A DNA stretch of 64,000 nucleotides from Pleurocapsales cyanobacterium LEGE 06147 (lineage in GTDB: Bacteria; Cyanobacteriota; Cyanobacteriia; Cyanobacteriales; Xenococcaceae). Below the pieces are notes generated by a model that made no database searches, was not told the DNA's origin, and was given only the letters and a program-made list of their open reading frames with translations. Below, piece by piece: positions 8,459 through 17,915 of this stretch (the stretch's first letter is position 1; each line of letters begins with the position of its first letter). Both the position numbers and the translations under genes were made by a program. The stretch covers positions 1-64,000 of the forward strand of contig JADEWQ010000014.1 in the NCBI GenBank assembly GCA_015207585.1. The letters run 5' to 3'.

Positions 8459-8590
8459 TTAATTGGCAATACCTTTAGTATTTGGCAAGTTATCGAACCA
8501 TGTGTCAAAAAACTTCTTCTGCCAATCGTTAACTTGTTTTTGCCACTCGCTGAACTGCTTTTGGTATTCGTCAAAATAAGTCGTAAACAT
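8459..8590 (-). CDS. 43-residue aromatic heptad-repeat protein
   Basis: A small frame starting at the ATG 8588-8590 and ending with TAA at 8459-8461. The protein is built of about 3.5 heptads of the form [F/V]-x-[D/E]-[Y/W]-Q-K-[Q/K] (FDEYQKQ, FSEWQKQ, VNDWQKK, FFDTWFD), then a short tail LPNTKGIAN. This predicts one amphipathic helix with an aromatic face, as in phasins and other surface-binding or oligomerising peptides. It is transcribed divergently from the ribbon-helix-helix gene at 8878, whose C-terminus has a similar aromatic patch. No clear ribosome binding site is seen. The regular heptads argue that it is a real product; the function is unknown. Confidence 0.5.
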   Translation of the reverse strand: MFTTYFDEYQKQFSEWQKQVNDWQKKFFDTWFDNLPNTKGIAN

Positions 8591-8877
8591 TTGACGTAGA
8601 ACCGCTAAAGATCTCAACCTATTGGGCAGAGAGGAAGCGGGGCGGTGTTTACCACTTCCTTATGAATATATACTTACATCAATAGTATATCTCGATCTCT
8701 TGAGAACTATTTCCCTTGCTTTACAGAAGTTTTAGTGAGTAATTATACTTATGAGCGATAGTAAATAACTGCAATAGATTAATCCTTTGGCAAATGGTAG
8801 TCTATTTGTAAGACAATAAAAATTAGTACACTACAACACGAATCATTATTGTCAAGAAGAGGTAATAGTTAGTACAA

Positions 8878-9261
8878 ATGGCAAATTCTCCCTCGGTGTC
8901 TATCCGCATCCCACCCGAGACACTGAAGCGTATCGATCGACTGGCACAGAAATTATACCCGTCTCGTCGGGTTGGAAAACATCCTAATCGCTCTCAATTG
9001 ATTTTGCATGCTATCGAGCAATTTTTAGAGGAACACGAGTCTAGTTTTGCAGATACTCTGGACGATGAACAGCCTGGGGAGCTGGAAATTAAGAAAGCAC
9101 AAGATGAAGAATTTGACGACACAGCAGTAGCAGTCATTCAAGAAATTCAACACTATCCTCAATACATAAAATCTCCTGTCCGAGAGTACATATATTGGTG
9201 GTTCGATTATTTTTCTTATATGAAGCAGTTTACTGATGCATGGTTCAGCGCGAAACAATAG
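8878..9261 (+). CDS. Ribbon-helix-helix DNA-binding protein with aromatic C-terminal tail
   Basis: A 127-residue protein. Residues 1-55 form a ribbon-helix-helix domain: the strand SVSIRIPPETL, then helices KRIDRLAQKLY and NRSQLILHAIEQFLEEH. The middle is acidic (about 56-85). The C-terminal region ends in an aromatic stretch, YIYWWFDYFSYMKQF and TDAWF, which resembles the heptad peptide encoded divergently at 8459-8590. RHH proteins are usually repressors or plasmid/TA regulators, so this one could control the 287-bp divergent promoter region it shares with the small gene. A terminator hairpin lies about 230 bp downstream. No toxin follows it, which speaks against an ordinary toxin-antitoxin operon. 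Confidence 0.75.
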   Translation: MANSPSVSIRIPPETLKRIDRLAQKLYPSRRVGKHPNRSQLILHAIEQFLEEHESSFADTLDDEQPGELEIKKAQDEEFDDTAVAVIQEIQHYPQYIKSPVREYIYWWFDYFSYMKQFTDAWFSAKQ

Positions 9262-9492
9262 CCACTTTAAATTAAGAGTAATAACAATAGACCTGTCTTG
9301 AAAGTCAAAAGTCAAAAGTTTGACCTTCATTCTTGGTTGTGAGTAGAGTACAGGTTTCCGTTCCAAGTTCACAGTAGGGATATAGCAGGCTATATCCGTA
9401 CAAAGCTTGTCAGGAGCGCGAATGAATGCATTGAGCCTTTAAGAGTTTTGAGTTAGCGAGTTAAATACTTTCTTAATTCGAATATTATGTTG

Positions 9493-9541
9493 CAGGATGA
9501 GTTATGACCTTTTTTTATAACGCATCCTGTCTTTTTTTTTG
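9493..9541 (+). terminator. Rho-independent terminator
   Basis: Stem CAGGATGAGTTAT (9493-9505) pairs with ATAACGCATCCTG (9517-9529) with one mismatch. The loop is T-rich and the stem is followed by T, C and a long T run. It would end the transcript of the ribbon-helix-helix gene. Confidence 0.8.
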
Positions 9542-10152
9542 GCAAGATAAAATCAAAAAAAAATAACTTAATTTACATTTGATAATACTGATTCAAGCAA
9601 ATAGAAACTGATTTAAAAAATGTAATTGCAACTTTAATAAAATAGTACTTTTATTTCTTTTGGAAATGATTAACTACCAGATATTTTCAATGATTAATTA
9701 TATATTAAGTAATAAAAAAAATTTTATTTTGCTTTTTTTAGTTATAAACAGCAATAACAAGTAAATAATTTTAATAATTATTTACTATTAAATAACTAAA
9801 AAATATTATTGAATATTTATTTTTTTATTCTTAATTTAACTCCCTCTTCTAAGATAAAATTGTAGCTTTGTCGTACACTGTCTTACACTGCCAAAATTTA
9901 AGTATAAAAAACTATCTCGTGCTGTCAGGCACTGTAATACATGTATCTTTTTGTAGATATTGTTTTAATGGGTTTATTTATTTAATAGAATATATTTATG
10001 GAAAAAAATGTCTTCTACCTCACTTTCCAAACTAAGAATTTATAATCATGACTCTTGAGTTTCGGAAGTGGTGAACAAACTTCTGGTATTCCGAGCAAGA
10101 ATAAAGATGCGAAATGCCAAGGTGAGTCTGAATACTCAGAACCTTAAGCTGA
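9542..10152. other. AT-rich non-coding stretch upstream of aceB
   Basis: Strongly AT-rich by eye (especially 9540-9850), with no supported reading frame. It contains a GTA-N8-TAC box at 9873-9886 and two TACACTG direct repeats about 10 bp apart (9874-9890). With the palindrome at 10153 it is the likely regulatory region of the glyoxylate cycle operon. Confidence 0.5.
9873..9886. promoter_or_regulatory. Possible NtcA box (GTA-N8-TAC)
   Basis: GTA at 9873-9875 and TAC at 9884-9886 with 8 bases between match the NtcA nitrogen-regulator consensus. A TATAAA follows at 9903-9908, closer than in a textbook class II site. It lies about 0.5 kb before aceB. The motif is short enough to occur by chance in a 1-kb gap. 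Confidence 0.25.
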
Positions 10153-10188
10153 AAACAATAATTTAAGATGCATCTTAAATTATTGTTT
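10153..10188. repeat. 36-bp perfect palindrome upstream of aceB
   Basis: Both 18-bp arms match perfectly with no loop, centred between 10170 and 10171 (left arm AAACAATAATTTAAGATG). It lies about 0.2 kb before the malate synthase. It is AT-rich and not followed by a T run, so an operator or a cruciform is as likely as a terminator. Confidence 0.85.
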
Positions 10189-10401
10189 ATTTGGCATGGT
10201 ATTTTGCTATTGTTCAAATATCCTTGAAAATCAAAAATTGAGTGATTTAAAACTCCAATTTTTCACTATTTTTTCCATAAATCTTGTAATTTAGCCTCTC
10301 TACTTATCCCAAGCCATTGTTATTACTAAAAGTTGAGCAAAACTGTTCGAGCAGTAGAGATGAGTAAGAGGATACGTAGTACTCAAACAATGAGAAGTAA
10401 T

Positions 10402-12057
10402 ATGACCTCTACCTTCACTGTACAAAGAAATAAATCTTCAGCTAATGGAATAGATATTCGCGGTCATGTATCCGAGCAATACGCTGAAATTTTGACTGCA
10501 GATGCGCTAGATTTTATTGCCATGCTACAGCGTCGTTTTGGTGCCGAGCGCTCGCGGTTTTCCTCGAAGAGAGCGAACCTCTCGCGCTTGCTCGAACTGC
10601 GAGAAAAGATCCAACAACAACTCGATGCAGGATGGCTACCCGATTTTCCATCTGAGACAGAAGCAATACGCAATGATGACTGGCAAATTGCTCCAATCCC
10701 TCAAGATTTGCAAGATCGTCGCGTGGAAATTACCGGACCTTGCGATCGCAAAATGATTATCAATGCTCTAAACTCTGGGGCTAATGCGTTTATGGCTGAT
10801 TTTGAGGATGCTAACAGTCCCACTTGGGACAATATGGTGTCGGGTCAAATCAATTTGCGCGATGCTGTTAATCGTACCATTGAATTTAGCGATCGCAAAA
10901 CTGGCAAAACTTACAAACTTAATGAAAAAACAGCTGTTTCGATCGTTCGTCCTCGGGGTTGGCATCTATTGGAAGAACATATTCTAGTGGATGGTCAACC
11001 GATATCAGCTTCGCTGTTCGATTTTGGGCTGTATTTTTTCCATAATGCTCGCAAGCTGATCGAAAAAGGCTCTGGTCCCTATTTCTATCTGCCCAAGCTG
11101 GAAAATAGGCACGAAGCAGCCCTGTGGAACGAGGTTTTTGTGGCAGCGCAAGAAGCCCTTGGCTTACCCGTTGGAACGATTAAGGTGACGGTTCTAATTG
11201 AAACAATTTTGGCTGCGTTTGAGATGGATGAAATTCTCTACGCCTTGCGCGACCATATTGTGGCGCTCAATTGCGGACGCTGGGATTACATATTCAGCTT
11301 CATTAAAAAGTTTCGCAATCGCCCTGATTTTGTCTTGCCGGATCGCCAACAGGTGACGATGACAACTCATTTTTTGCGTTCTTATAGCCTGTTGACCATA
11401 AAGACTTGCCACCGACGAGGTGCCCTGGCGATGGGGGGTATGGCAGCTCAAATTCCCATTAAAACTGACCCCGTTGCCAATGAAACAGCCCTAGCTAAAG
11501 TCAAGGCTGACAAAGAGCGAGAAGTCGGGGACGGACATGATGGAACCTGGGTGGCACACCCTGCCCTTGTTTCTATTGCCCAGGAAGTATTCGACCGCAA
11601 AATGCCCGATGCCAATCAATTATCTGTTTTGCGAGACGACATTACCGTCACAGCCGCAGATCTCTTGACTGTACCAAAGGGAAAAATTACCGAAGCCGGA
11701 GTACGTAATAATATTCGCGTTGGTATCCTGTATCTTACAGCTTGGCTTGCTGGTTCGGGTTGCGTGCCCTTATACAACCTGATGGAAGATGCTGCCACTG
11801 CTGAAATCTGTCGCGCCCAGCTTTGGCAATGGCTTCACCATCATGCAAAACTAGAAGATGGTCGCCAAGTCGATCGCTCTTTTTTCCAAACCATTCTTGA
11901 CGAAGAAATTGCGCTATTGCAACAAGAGATTGCAACGCAAGCTAGTTGGACAGCAACCTTTGACAAGGCAATCGAGCTGTTTGTGGGACTTGTTACCGCC
12001 GACAGCTTCGAAGAGTTTTTGACCTTGCCTGCTTATCGGCATCTTGTCAGTTTCTGA
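10402..12057 (+). CDS. aceB: Malate synthase A
   Basis: Condenses glyoxylate and acetyl-CoA to malate, the second step of the glyoxylate cycle. About 551 residues, slightly longer than E. coli AceB. Family motifs are [44 protein letters not shown], and [15 protein letters not shown] followed by [14 protein letters not shown], which hold catalytic Arg, Glu and Asp residues. The frame is open from a TTG at 10333; ATGs at 10360, 10390 and 10402 are possible starts. I chose 10402 (MTSTFTVQ) because it puts about 24 residues before the conserved EQYAEIL and has GAGAAG upstream. aceA follows after about 110 bp. Glyoxylate-cycle genes are found in few cyanobacteria. Confidence 0.95.
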   Translation: MTSTFTVQRNKSSANGIDIRGHVSEQYAEILTADALDFIAMLQRRFGAERSRFSSKRANLSRLLELREKIQQQLDAGWLPDFPSETEAIRNDDWQIAPIPQDLQDRRVEITGPCDRKMIINALNSGANAFMADFEDANSPTWDNMVSGQINLRDAVNRTIEFSDRKTGKTYKLNEKTAVSIVRPRGWHLLEEHILVDGQPISASLFDFGLYFFHNARKLIEKGSGPYFYLPKLENRHEAALWNEVFVAAQEALGLPVGTIKVTVLIETILAAFEMDEILYALRDHIVALNCGRWDYIFSFIKKFRNRPDFVLPDRQQVTMTTHFLRSYSLLTIKTCHRRGALAMGGMAAQIPIKTDPVANETALAKVKADKEREVGDGHDGTWVAHPALVSIAQEVFDRKMPDANQLSVLRDDITVTAADLLTVPKGKITEAGVRNNIRVGILYLTAWLAGSGCVPLYNLMEDAATAEICRAQLWQWLHHHAKLEDGRQVDRSFFQTILDEEIALLQQEIATQASWTATFDKAIELFVGLVTADSFEEFLTLPAYRHLVSF

Positions 12058-12084
12058 GGCGATCGCCATCAATTCATCTTTTTC

Positions 12085-12131
12085 CTAGCAGACAACTGCA
12101 ACAAATTCCTATTGCAGTCTGCCTAGAGGAT
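12085..12131 (+). terminator. Hairpin with short T run between aceB and aceA
   Basis: An imperfect stem of CTAGCAGACAACTGCAA (12085-12101) with TTGCAGTCTGCCTAG (12112-12126), then AGGATTTTT. It could partly terminate after aceB or stabilise the mRNA end, so the two genes may be expressed at different levels. Confidence 0.4.
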
Positions 12132-12170
12132 TTTTGTCAATTTTTAAGTTTTTTGCAGGAGATAATTAGC

Positions 12171-13628
12171 ATGAGTCAATATACTTTTGAACATCTTGTT
12201 CCCAACGCTCCTCAAGGACGCTTTAATGGCATTCAAAGGGCGTATAGCCCTGACGATGTTGTCAAACTACGCGGCTCTATTCCCATTTGCTATACCCTGG
12301 CTGAAATTGGTGCCAATCGACTTTGGGAATTGCTTCACAGGGAAGACTATATCAATGCCCTTGGTGCAGTAACGGGAAATCAGGCGATGCAGATGGTGCG
12401 TGCCGGATTAAAAGCAATCTACCTATCCGGTTGGCAAGTGGCGGCAGATGCAAATTTGGCAGGGGCAATGTATCCCGATCAAAGCCTTTATCCATCTAAT
12501 AGCGGTCCTGAATTGTGTCGTCGGATTAACCGGACTTTGCAGCGAGCGGATCAGATTCAGCATTTGCAAGAAAAAGGCGATATCTACTGGTTTGCCCCAA
12601 TCGTTGCCGACGCAGAAGCCGGTTTTGGCGGACCTTTGAACAGCTTTGAAATTATGAAAGCCTACATCGAAGCTGGTACGGCTGCCGTGCATTATGAAGA
12701 TCAGTTGGCTTCGGAGAAAAAATGCGGGCATTTGGGTGGCAAAGTGTTAATTCCAACCGCCGCCCACATTCGCAACCTCAACGCTGCACGGTTAGCAGCT
12801 GACGTAATGGGCGTTCCGACATTAATTGTTGCTCGTACTGACGCTGAAAGTGCCAAGCTAATTACCAGTAATGTTGACGAACGCGATCGACCTTTTCTTA
12901 CAGGGGAAAGAACAGCAGAGGGATTCTATCACCTAAAACCGGGTACGGGACTGGCTCATTGCATTGCTCGTGGGTTAGCTTATGCACCTTATGCTGATTT
13001 ACTGTGGTGGGAAACCTCCAAACCTAATTTGGAAGAAGCTCGTTTATTTGCTGAAGCGATTCATCGAGAGTTTCCAGGCAAATTGTTGGCTTATAATTGC
13101 TCTCCCTCCTTTAACTGGAAAGCCAATCTAGATCGTGCCACCATTGCTAATTTCCAAAAAGAATTAGGAGCAATGGGCTATAAGTTCCAGTTTGTGACTT
13201 TGGCTGGATTCCATTCTCTGAACCATGGCATGTTTGAACTGGCTCATAACTATCGCCAGAGTGGTATGGCTGCTTATGCACAATTGCAAGAGGCTGAGTT
13301 TGCCAGTGAATCCAATGGCTATACCGCAGTACGCCATCAACGTGAAGTTGGCACCGGCTATTTTGATGCCGTTTCAGTTGCCATTTCCGGCGGACAATCG
13401 TCGACAACGGCACTAGCTACTTCTACTGAGACGCAGCAGTTTCACTCAGCAGCAGAATCTAACGGCTCTTATGGAAGTATCAATGAAGCTATTGACACAG
13501 AATTTATCAACTCGGTTTACCACCGAGGGTCAAAAGCCCTTGAAGAAATTGCCAAAGAAGCTTACTACGATCGCATGAAGCAGGCTTATAAAGAGATTGA
13601 AGAATTTGCTCGTTTTGATGACGACTAA
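12171..13628 (+). CDS. aceA: Isocitrate lyase with C-terminal extension
   Basis: Cleaves isocitrate to succinate and glyoxylate. The catalytic signature is KKCGHLGGK, preceded by [17 protein letters not shown] and TLAGFHSLN are further family motifs. The start is the ATG at 12171 (MSQYTFEHL): AGGAG lies 9 nt before it, whereas the TTG at 12153 lies upstream of that site. The protein has 485 residues against about 434 in E. coli. The core ends at STETQQF (about 424) and is followed by 61 extra residues: an Asn/Ser-rich linker and a charged helix ([19 protein letters not shown], ending FARFDDD). The tail may aid oligomerisation, targeting or regulation; nothing in the sequence decides. Downstream of aceB and probably in the same operon. 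Confidence 0.96.
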   Translation: MSQYTFEHLVPNAPQGRFNGIQRAYSPDDVVKLRGSIPICYTLAEIGANRLWELLHREDYINALGAVTGNQAMQMVRAGLKAIYLSGWQVAADANLAGAMYPDQSLYPSNSGPELCRRINRTLQRADQIQHLQEKGDIYWFAPIVADAEAGFGGPLNSFEIMKAYIEAGTAAVHYEDQLASEKKCGHLGGKVLIPTAAHIRNLNAARLAADVMGVPTLIVARTDAESAKLITSNVDERDRPFLTGERTAEGFYHLKPGTGLAHCIARGLAYAPYADLLWWETSKPNLEEARLFAEAIHREFPGKLLAYNCSPSFNWKANLDRATIANFQKELGAMGYKFQFVTLAGFHSLNHGMFELAHNYRQSGMAAYAQLQEAEFASESNGYTAVRHQREVGTGYFDAVSVAISGGQSSTTALATSTETQQFHSAAESNGSYGSINEAIDTEFINSVYHRGSKALEEIAKEAYYDRMKQAYKEIEEFARFDDD

Positions 13629-13751
13629 TATCAAACGAATTAGAAGACGCCGAGAGTGGGAAACGCGGCGAAGTAGCTTCGCTCTTAGGGACTACTAGGA
13701 CTAGGGGACTTTGGAACTGGGTGACTAGGGGAAGTGTTGATAAACTTTCCT

Positions 13752-13783
13752 CGTCTCCCCGTCTCCCCGTCTCCCCGTCTCCC
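13752..13783. repeat. 8-bp tandem repeat (CGTCTCCC x4)
   Basis: Four perfect head-to-tail copies of CGTCTCCC. Short tandem arrays of this kind are common in cyanobacterial intergenic DNA. The rest of the 13629-13936 gap shows nothing else supportable. Confidence 0.9.
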
Positions 13784-13936
13784 TGTTTCTTCTCGATTAG
13801 TTCTTAGTTTGAAAGATGTCACAACTTGATAAATTTAACCAATTATTAATAAAAGAATTTTATATTTTAAATGGATTGCTATTCTTTTTGCTTATGTTTA
13901 AACTGATTGTAGTTAACTCAACCGAAACCAAACACC

Positions 13937-14209
13937 ATGACAACTCTAACCCAGAATCAGAGCCGTCAGTATCCACATCTCCTAAGATTGGTTCAACAAT
14001 GGCTTGATAATTTAGAAATTCAAGAAGAAAGGGCAGCACGTTTAATTGTCAAGCTGATTCCTGCCCAGTGTCCTTTTGCCCGTGAAATTTGCTTATTCGG
14101 TCGGGTTATTTTGCGTATTCCTGCCCTTTGTAAAATTAATCCTCTCTACGAGCAACTAATGGCTCTGAGATTTCGCGCACTTTGTTTTCTCGTCGAACAG
14201 TGTGAGTAG
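13937..14209 (+). CDS. Mo-dependent nitrogenase C-terminus-like protein
   Basis: A 90-residue protein of the cyanobacterial family named after the Mo-dependent nitrogenase C-terminus (Mo-nitro_C). The diagnostic wording is present: QQWLDNLEI, LIVKLIPAQCPFAREI, LFGRVILRIPALCKINPLYEQL and ALRFRALCFLVEQC, with three conserved cysteines. Despite the name, these small proteins occur in many cyanobacteria, and their role is not settled. The ATG at 13937 gives the usual compact length; an overlapping frame starting at 13816 is probably not real. The nearby glyoxylate cycle fits the observation that cyanobacteria with that cycle tend to be nitrogen fixers, but no nitrogenase gene is in the window. 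Confidence 0.85.
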   Translation: MTTLTQNQSRQYPHLLRLVQQWLDNLEIQEERAARLIVKLIPAQCPFAREICLFGRVILRIPALCKINPLYEQLMALRFRALCFLVEQCE

Positions 14210-14890
14210 GTTCACTTAAATTCAAGTGCTTGCCCGTCCATGTCTTCTACACGATAGTCAAGGGCGCAGCTAGTCTTCAATACACCCTAGCTTCGCTGCT
14301 CTGAAATCCTTGTACGCTAACCGCTACGCACCTTGGCTGTGCCGAGAGCTTAACAAAACTGAGGTATTTTATGGTGCTGCCGCACTCGCGCTTTTTTCGA
14401 CACACTTTGTGTACGCGAGATTGCAACCTCATTCTTTTTATGAAATTAATTCAGTCTAGATACTTAATTCACGAAGTCCAAGCAGGCTCAGTCGTCTTAC
14501 GGCGAAGTACCTTGGAGCCAATTTCTAAAAAAATGGACTGGATTATCACCAACCCTTACAAAACAGAGCAATATTAGCAATATTATATGAAAGCTAACGA
14601 ATAATTGTAAAATAGCACACTTTAAATCGCTTCTATCTTTAGATATGTATTAATGAATACTAAAGCTTTTTACATTTCTCGCATTACTCTTATGCTCCTG
14701 TTATTTAAGCAAGAATTGTACCAATAAGTTATTTAAGCTTTCCTTGGTGCAACAGCTCTGGTAGATTAGTCCATAATCCCCTGTTTTTTATGGGGTTTAA
14801 TTTTGGGGAAAAAGTAACCCCAGAAAAGCGGCACTTTGATTTAACTATCTGGTTGTAGTAAGCGAAAGACGCAATAGGAGGAAACTGGCT
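14210..14890. other. Non-coding stretch upstream of pgk
   Basis: No supported gene. A 68-residue frame at 14371-14577 is built over a dispersed repeat and is not credible. The stretch holds the repeat at 14471-14519 and, at its 3' end, the pgk leader with a strong AGGAGG (14877-14882). Confidence 0.6.
14471..14519 (+). repeat. Dispersed hairpin repeat, copy B
   Basis: ACGAAGTCCAAGCAGGCTC, then an imperfect hairpin, then AGTACCTTGGAGCC. It belongs to the family also at 6938-6995, 28643-28691 (inverted) and 33258-33307. The outer arms (CCAAG/CTTGG) pair. No coding role. Confidence 0.7.
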
Positions 14891-16096
14891 GTGTCTAAAA
14901 AAACTGTAGCAAATTTATCAGAAGCCGATGTAGCAGGAAAAAGAGTTTTAGTCAGAGCAGATTTTAATGTGCCGCTAGACGAGAGGGGAAAAATTACAGA
15001 TGATACCCGTATTCGGGCGGCTTTACCAACTATTCAAGATTTAATCGGTAAAGGTGGCAAGGTAATTTTGTGCAGTCACATGGGTCGTCCTAAAGGACGG
15101 GTTAAAGAAGAACTGCGCTTAACTCCTGTAGCTAAACGCCTATCAGAATTATTGGGACAAGATGTAATTAAATGCGATGACTGCGTAGGAGATGAAGTTA
15201 CGAATACCATTAACCAAATGCAAAATGGTCAGGTAGTTTTACTAGAAAACCTCCGCTTTCATAGCGAAGAAGAGAAAAATGATGCAGAATTTGCCAAACA
15301 ATTAGCTGCTAACGCAGATTTATACGTCAATGATGCTTTTGGTACTGCTCACCGCGCCCATGCTTCTACAGAAGGAGTAACTCACTATCTCAAACCCAGT
15401 GTAGCGGGTTACTTGATTGAAAAAGAACTAAACTATTTACAAAAAGCCATTGAAAATCCCCAACGTCCTTTAGCAGCGATTATTGGCGGTTCTAAAGTTT
15501 CCAGTAAAATTGGCGTAATTGAAACTCTACTGGAAAAATGCGATAAGCTGCTCATCGGCGGTGGCATGATCTTTACCTTCTACAAAGCTCGCGGTTTGAG
15601 TGTTGGTAAATCTTTGGTAGAAGAGGATAAGTTAGAGTTGGCAAAATCGTTAGAAGCTAAAGCTAAAGAAAAGGGAGTAGAATTTCTCTTACCCACAGAC
15701 GTAGTCGTAGCAGACAATTTTGCCCCCAATGCCAATGACCAAACTATAAGTGTGGAAAATATTCCTGATGGTTGGATGGGATTGGATATCGGTCCCGATT
15801 CGGTAAAAGTTTTCCAGGAAGCTTTAGCTGATTGCAAAGCAGTAATCTGGAACGGTCCGATGGGTGTATTTGAATTCGATAAATTTGCTGTCGGTACGGA
15901 AGCGATCGCTCGTTCTTTGGCAGATTTAACCAAGAAGGGTGCTACTACCATCATCGGCGGAGGAGATTCCGTAGCCGCAGTAGAGAAAGTTGGCGTTGCC
16001 GACCAAATGAGTCACATTTCTACTGGTGGTGGTGCCAGTCTGGAACTGTTAGAGGGTAAAGAATTACCTGGTATTATTGCCTTAGATGATGCCTAG
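14891..16096 (+). CDS. pgk: Phosphoglycerate kinase
   Basis: Interconverts 1,3-bisphosphoglycerate + ADP and 3-phosphoglycerate + ATP in glycolysis and, in a cyanobacterium, in the Calvin cycle. The 401 residues are full length. Motifs: [13 protein letters not shown] at the N-terminus with the substrate Arg and Asp, the basic patch [19 protein letters not shown] in the hinge region, and [11 protein letters not shown] followed by [15 protein letters not shown] at the C-terminus. The start is a GTG at 14891, fixed by AGGAGG 8 nt upstream. The stop codon TAG is also the first three bases of a dispersed repeat. A clear terminator follows at 16210. No oddities in the protein. Confidence 0.98.
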   Translation: MSKKTVANLSEADVAGKRVLVRADFNVPLDERGKITDDTRIRAALPTIQDLIGKGGKVILCSHMGRPKGRVKEELRLTPVAKRLSELLGQDVIKCDDCVGDEVTNTINQMQNGQVVLLENLRFHSEEEKNDAEFAKQLAANADLYVNDAFGTAHRAHASTEGVTHYLKPSVAGYLIEKELNYLQKAIENPQRPLAAIIGGSKVSSKIGVIETLLEKCDKLLIGGGMIFTFYKARGLSVGKSLVEEDKLELAKSLEAKAKEKGVEFLLPTDVVVADNFAPNANDQTISVENIPDGWMGLDIGPDSVKVFQEALADCKAVIWNGPMGVFEFDKFAVGTEAIARSLADLTKKGATTIIGGGDSVAAVEKVGVADQMSHISTGGGASLELLEGKELPGIIALDDA

Positions 16097-16121
16097 TACC
16101 GCTGCGCGGAAGGCAAAAGTC
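16094..16121 (+). repeat. Dispersed repeat TAGTACCGCTGCGCGGAAG, copy 1
   Basis: The repeat begins exactly on the pgk stop codon TAG and continues into CAAAAGTC runs. The same sequence starts on the stop codon of the helicase gene at 35910, and a variant lies at 50360. Confidence 0.85.
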
Positions 16122-16209
16122 AAAAGTCAAAAGTCAAAAAGCTAAAAGCTTAGATAAAACCATTATTTAAGCTGTGAAGTATTAGATAAGCAGACATTGA
16201 ATTATTAAA

Positions 16210-16239
16210 GGGAGGAATCCAAGATGTCCTCCCTTTTTT
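16210..16239 (+). terminator. Rho-independent terminator of pgk
   Basis: Stem GGGAGGA (16210-16216) with TCCTCCC (16227-16233), a 10-nt loop and six T residues. It lies 114 bp after the pgk stop. Confidence 0.85.
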
Positions 16240-16304
16240 CAAAGTTTTAGAAAAAATATAAATACTATTTAAAAGTGTGTTTCAACATCTAAATTTTCTC
16301 CTTG

Positions 16305-17144
16305 CTAATTAATAGCACTTAATTTTTGGTCAGAAAAGTTATCTATACTGGTGTCAACTTCTTTAGAATTCTCGGCATTAGTTAATCGCGCTACTTGCGG
16401 ACTTTCTTGACTAGCTAAATTGTGCGGTCGAAACTCTCCCCGCAAACCATAGCTGACCAAGCCCATATATTCATAGAACATTAGTATTGCTTTTCTGCTT
16501 GTGGTTAACCGCGATGGAATTGGACTTGGATGGGGAATTGCTTCAAACCCTACACTGCGAAAAGTAAGTAGCGATCGCAACATATGAGGAAGGTCTGTTA
16601 CTAATACAATTTTGTTTACTCCCCGTGGTTGCAATACCGATGCAGTAAAAAGTGCATTTTCTTTAGTAGTTCGAGAACAGTGTTCTTCGTCTAAGGCTTC
16701 ATCGGGAATGCCTTTTTCTTGTAATAGCTCAACTATTTCCGTCCCATCTCCACTACCACTGGCAAAGATCGACGGTGCGCGATGGGATTGCCAAAGTTGG
16801 GCGGCAACTTCAACTCGCGAGCTTCTAAATTCATGCCCGCGACCTAATACAACAATTGCGTCCGCAGTCGTACCAGGATCGGGAGGAATCATTACTTCCA
16901 ATCCTTTTTTGGCTACGGCGATAGTCAAAGGAAAAGTAGCAGTATAGTATATTACTAATAATACTACTCCTAAACCACTCCATACCCGCTTCCAACGTAG
17001 TTTAGGAATCATCCAAGGCAGAAAAATTAAAACCAAAAGTGGTAACATTACCAGAATTGGAGTTGTCAGCCATTGAGACACCATTGACTTGATTACAAGC
17101 CACTGACTAAGAGGGCGATCGCACAAAGTTGGGTCTAGCATCAA
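16305..17144 (-). CDS. YdcF/SanA-like DUF218 membrane protein
   Basis: A 279-residue protein of the YdcF-like (DUF218, ElyC/SanA) family, linked in other bacteria to envelope polysaccharide and cell wall integrity. Two N-terminal membrane helices (about residues 28-45 and 55-75) anchor it. The DUF218 domain follows with ADAIVVLGRGHEFRSSR, SIFASGSGDG, ETTKENAL-like wording read here as SRTTKENALFTA, and IVLVTDLPHMLRSL; these are the family's conserved nucleotide-like-fold motifs. The C-terminus (about 240-279) is hydrophilic and probably disordered. It is convergent with pgk, separated by the pgk terminator. No operon partner is visible. The true substrate of the family is not firmly known. 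Confidence 0.85.
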   Translation of the reverse strand: MMLDPTLCDRPLSQWLVIKSMVSQWLTTPILVMLPLLVLIFLPWMIPKLRWKRVWSGLGVVLLVIYYTATFPLTIAVAKKGLEVMIPPDPGTTADAIVVLGRGHEFRSSRVEVAAQLWQSHRAPSIFASGSGDGTEIVELLQEKGIPDEALDEEHCSRTTKENALFTASVLQPRGVNKIVLVTDLPHMLRSLLTFRSVGFEAIPHPSPIPSRLTTSRKAILMFYEYMGLVSYGLRGEFRPHNLASQESPQVARLTNAENSKEVDTSIDNFSDQKLSAIN

Positions 17145-17234
17145 ATCAATTTCGACTAAAACTGTACTCTCTCTGCTATCTTAATCTAAAGTTTTGTGTA
17201 GATCGTTAGCTCACAGAAACTTTATATAGTATAA

Positions 17235-17894
17235 ATTTGTTTAACCCACAAGCAACCCGATGCGGCTCAACAACCCCTCGAGACTCGCAGTCGGATTTTA
17301 GAGTCGGCTAAACGAGTTTTTGCTCGGCAGGGTTATGCCAGAGCTATATTAGATGCGATCGCTGCCGATGCTGGTATGACTAAAGGAGCCGTTTATTGGC
17401 ATTTTGCCAGTAAAAACGATTTATTTTTAGCTCTCCTACAAGACCGGTTACAATCTCCTTTAAGCATTCCACCAAAGCAAGCACAAGCGGAATTCGCTCG
17501 ACATAAAGATCCGCAGGATGCTGTTAAAACCCTCTTATCCGGACAGTTAAATTACGCTCAAGCAAATCCGGATTGGTGCCGTCTTTATTTCGAGTTTATG
17601 GTGCAAAGTCGGGAAGCTGACGTACAAAAAGTCCTGAGTGCGATCGCTCTTGAAGATCGTCAAGCGGCTATCAATCAACTAGTCCGCAAAATGCAGGAGA
17701 ATGGCATCCTCCGAGATGATGTCGATCCACTCACAATTGTTTTATTCTGGAGTGCTTTGGTCGATGGACTGATTCTGGCTCGTCTAATCGATCCGCAACG
17801 CTTAGATCCAGCAGCCTGAAGCGATCGGATTACTCGATTGCTGTGGAGAGGGTTACAACCGCACTTACACCGTCAAAATAAAGATAAGAGATAA
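17235..17894 (+). pseudogene. TetR-family regulator, broken at both ends
   Basis: A TetR/AcrR-type repressor. The HTH is clear: TRSRILESAKRVFARQGYA, AILDAIAADAGMTKGAVYWHF, SKNDLFLALL. The coding frame opens at 17235 after a stop, but no ATG, GTG or TTG lies before the HTH; the first ATG (17376) is inside the recognition helix. The frame also stops at a TGA (17817-17819) and then continues in the same frame with RITRLLWRGLQPHL to a TAA at 17892, which looks like the normal end of the family. A TGG-to-TGA change would explain it. It was probably the regulator of the next gene. An ATT start at 17235 is a remote alternative. Confidence 0.7.
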
Positions 17895-17915
17895 TGCTAT
17901 GTAGATTACAAGCTA

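Noticed and set aside
13816-14007. 63-residue frame with one hydrophobic stretch before the Mo-nitrogenase-like gene
   Set aside because: It overlaps the well-supported gene in another frame by about 70 bp and has no family likeness.
14371-14577. 68-residue open frame upstream of pgk
   Set aside because: It runs through a dispersed hairpin repeat and has no protein-like composition.
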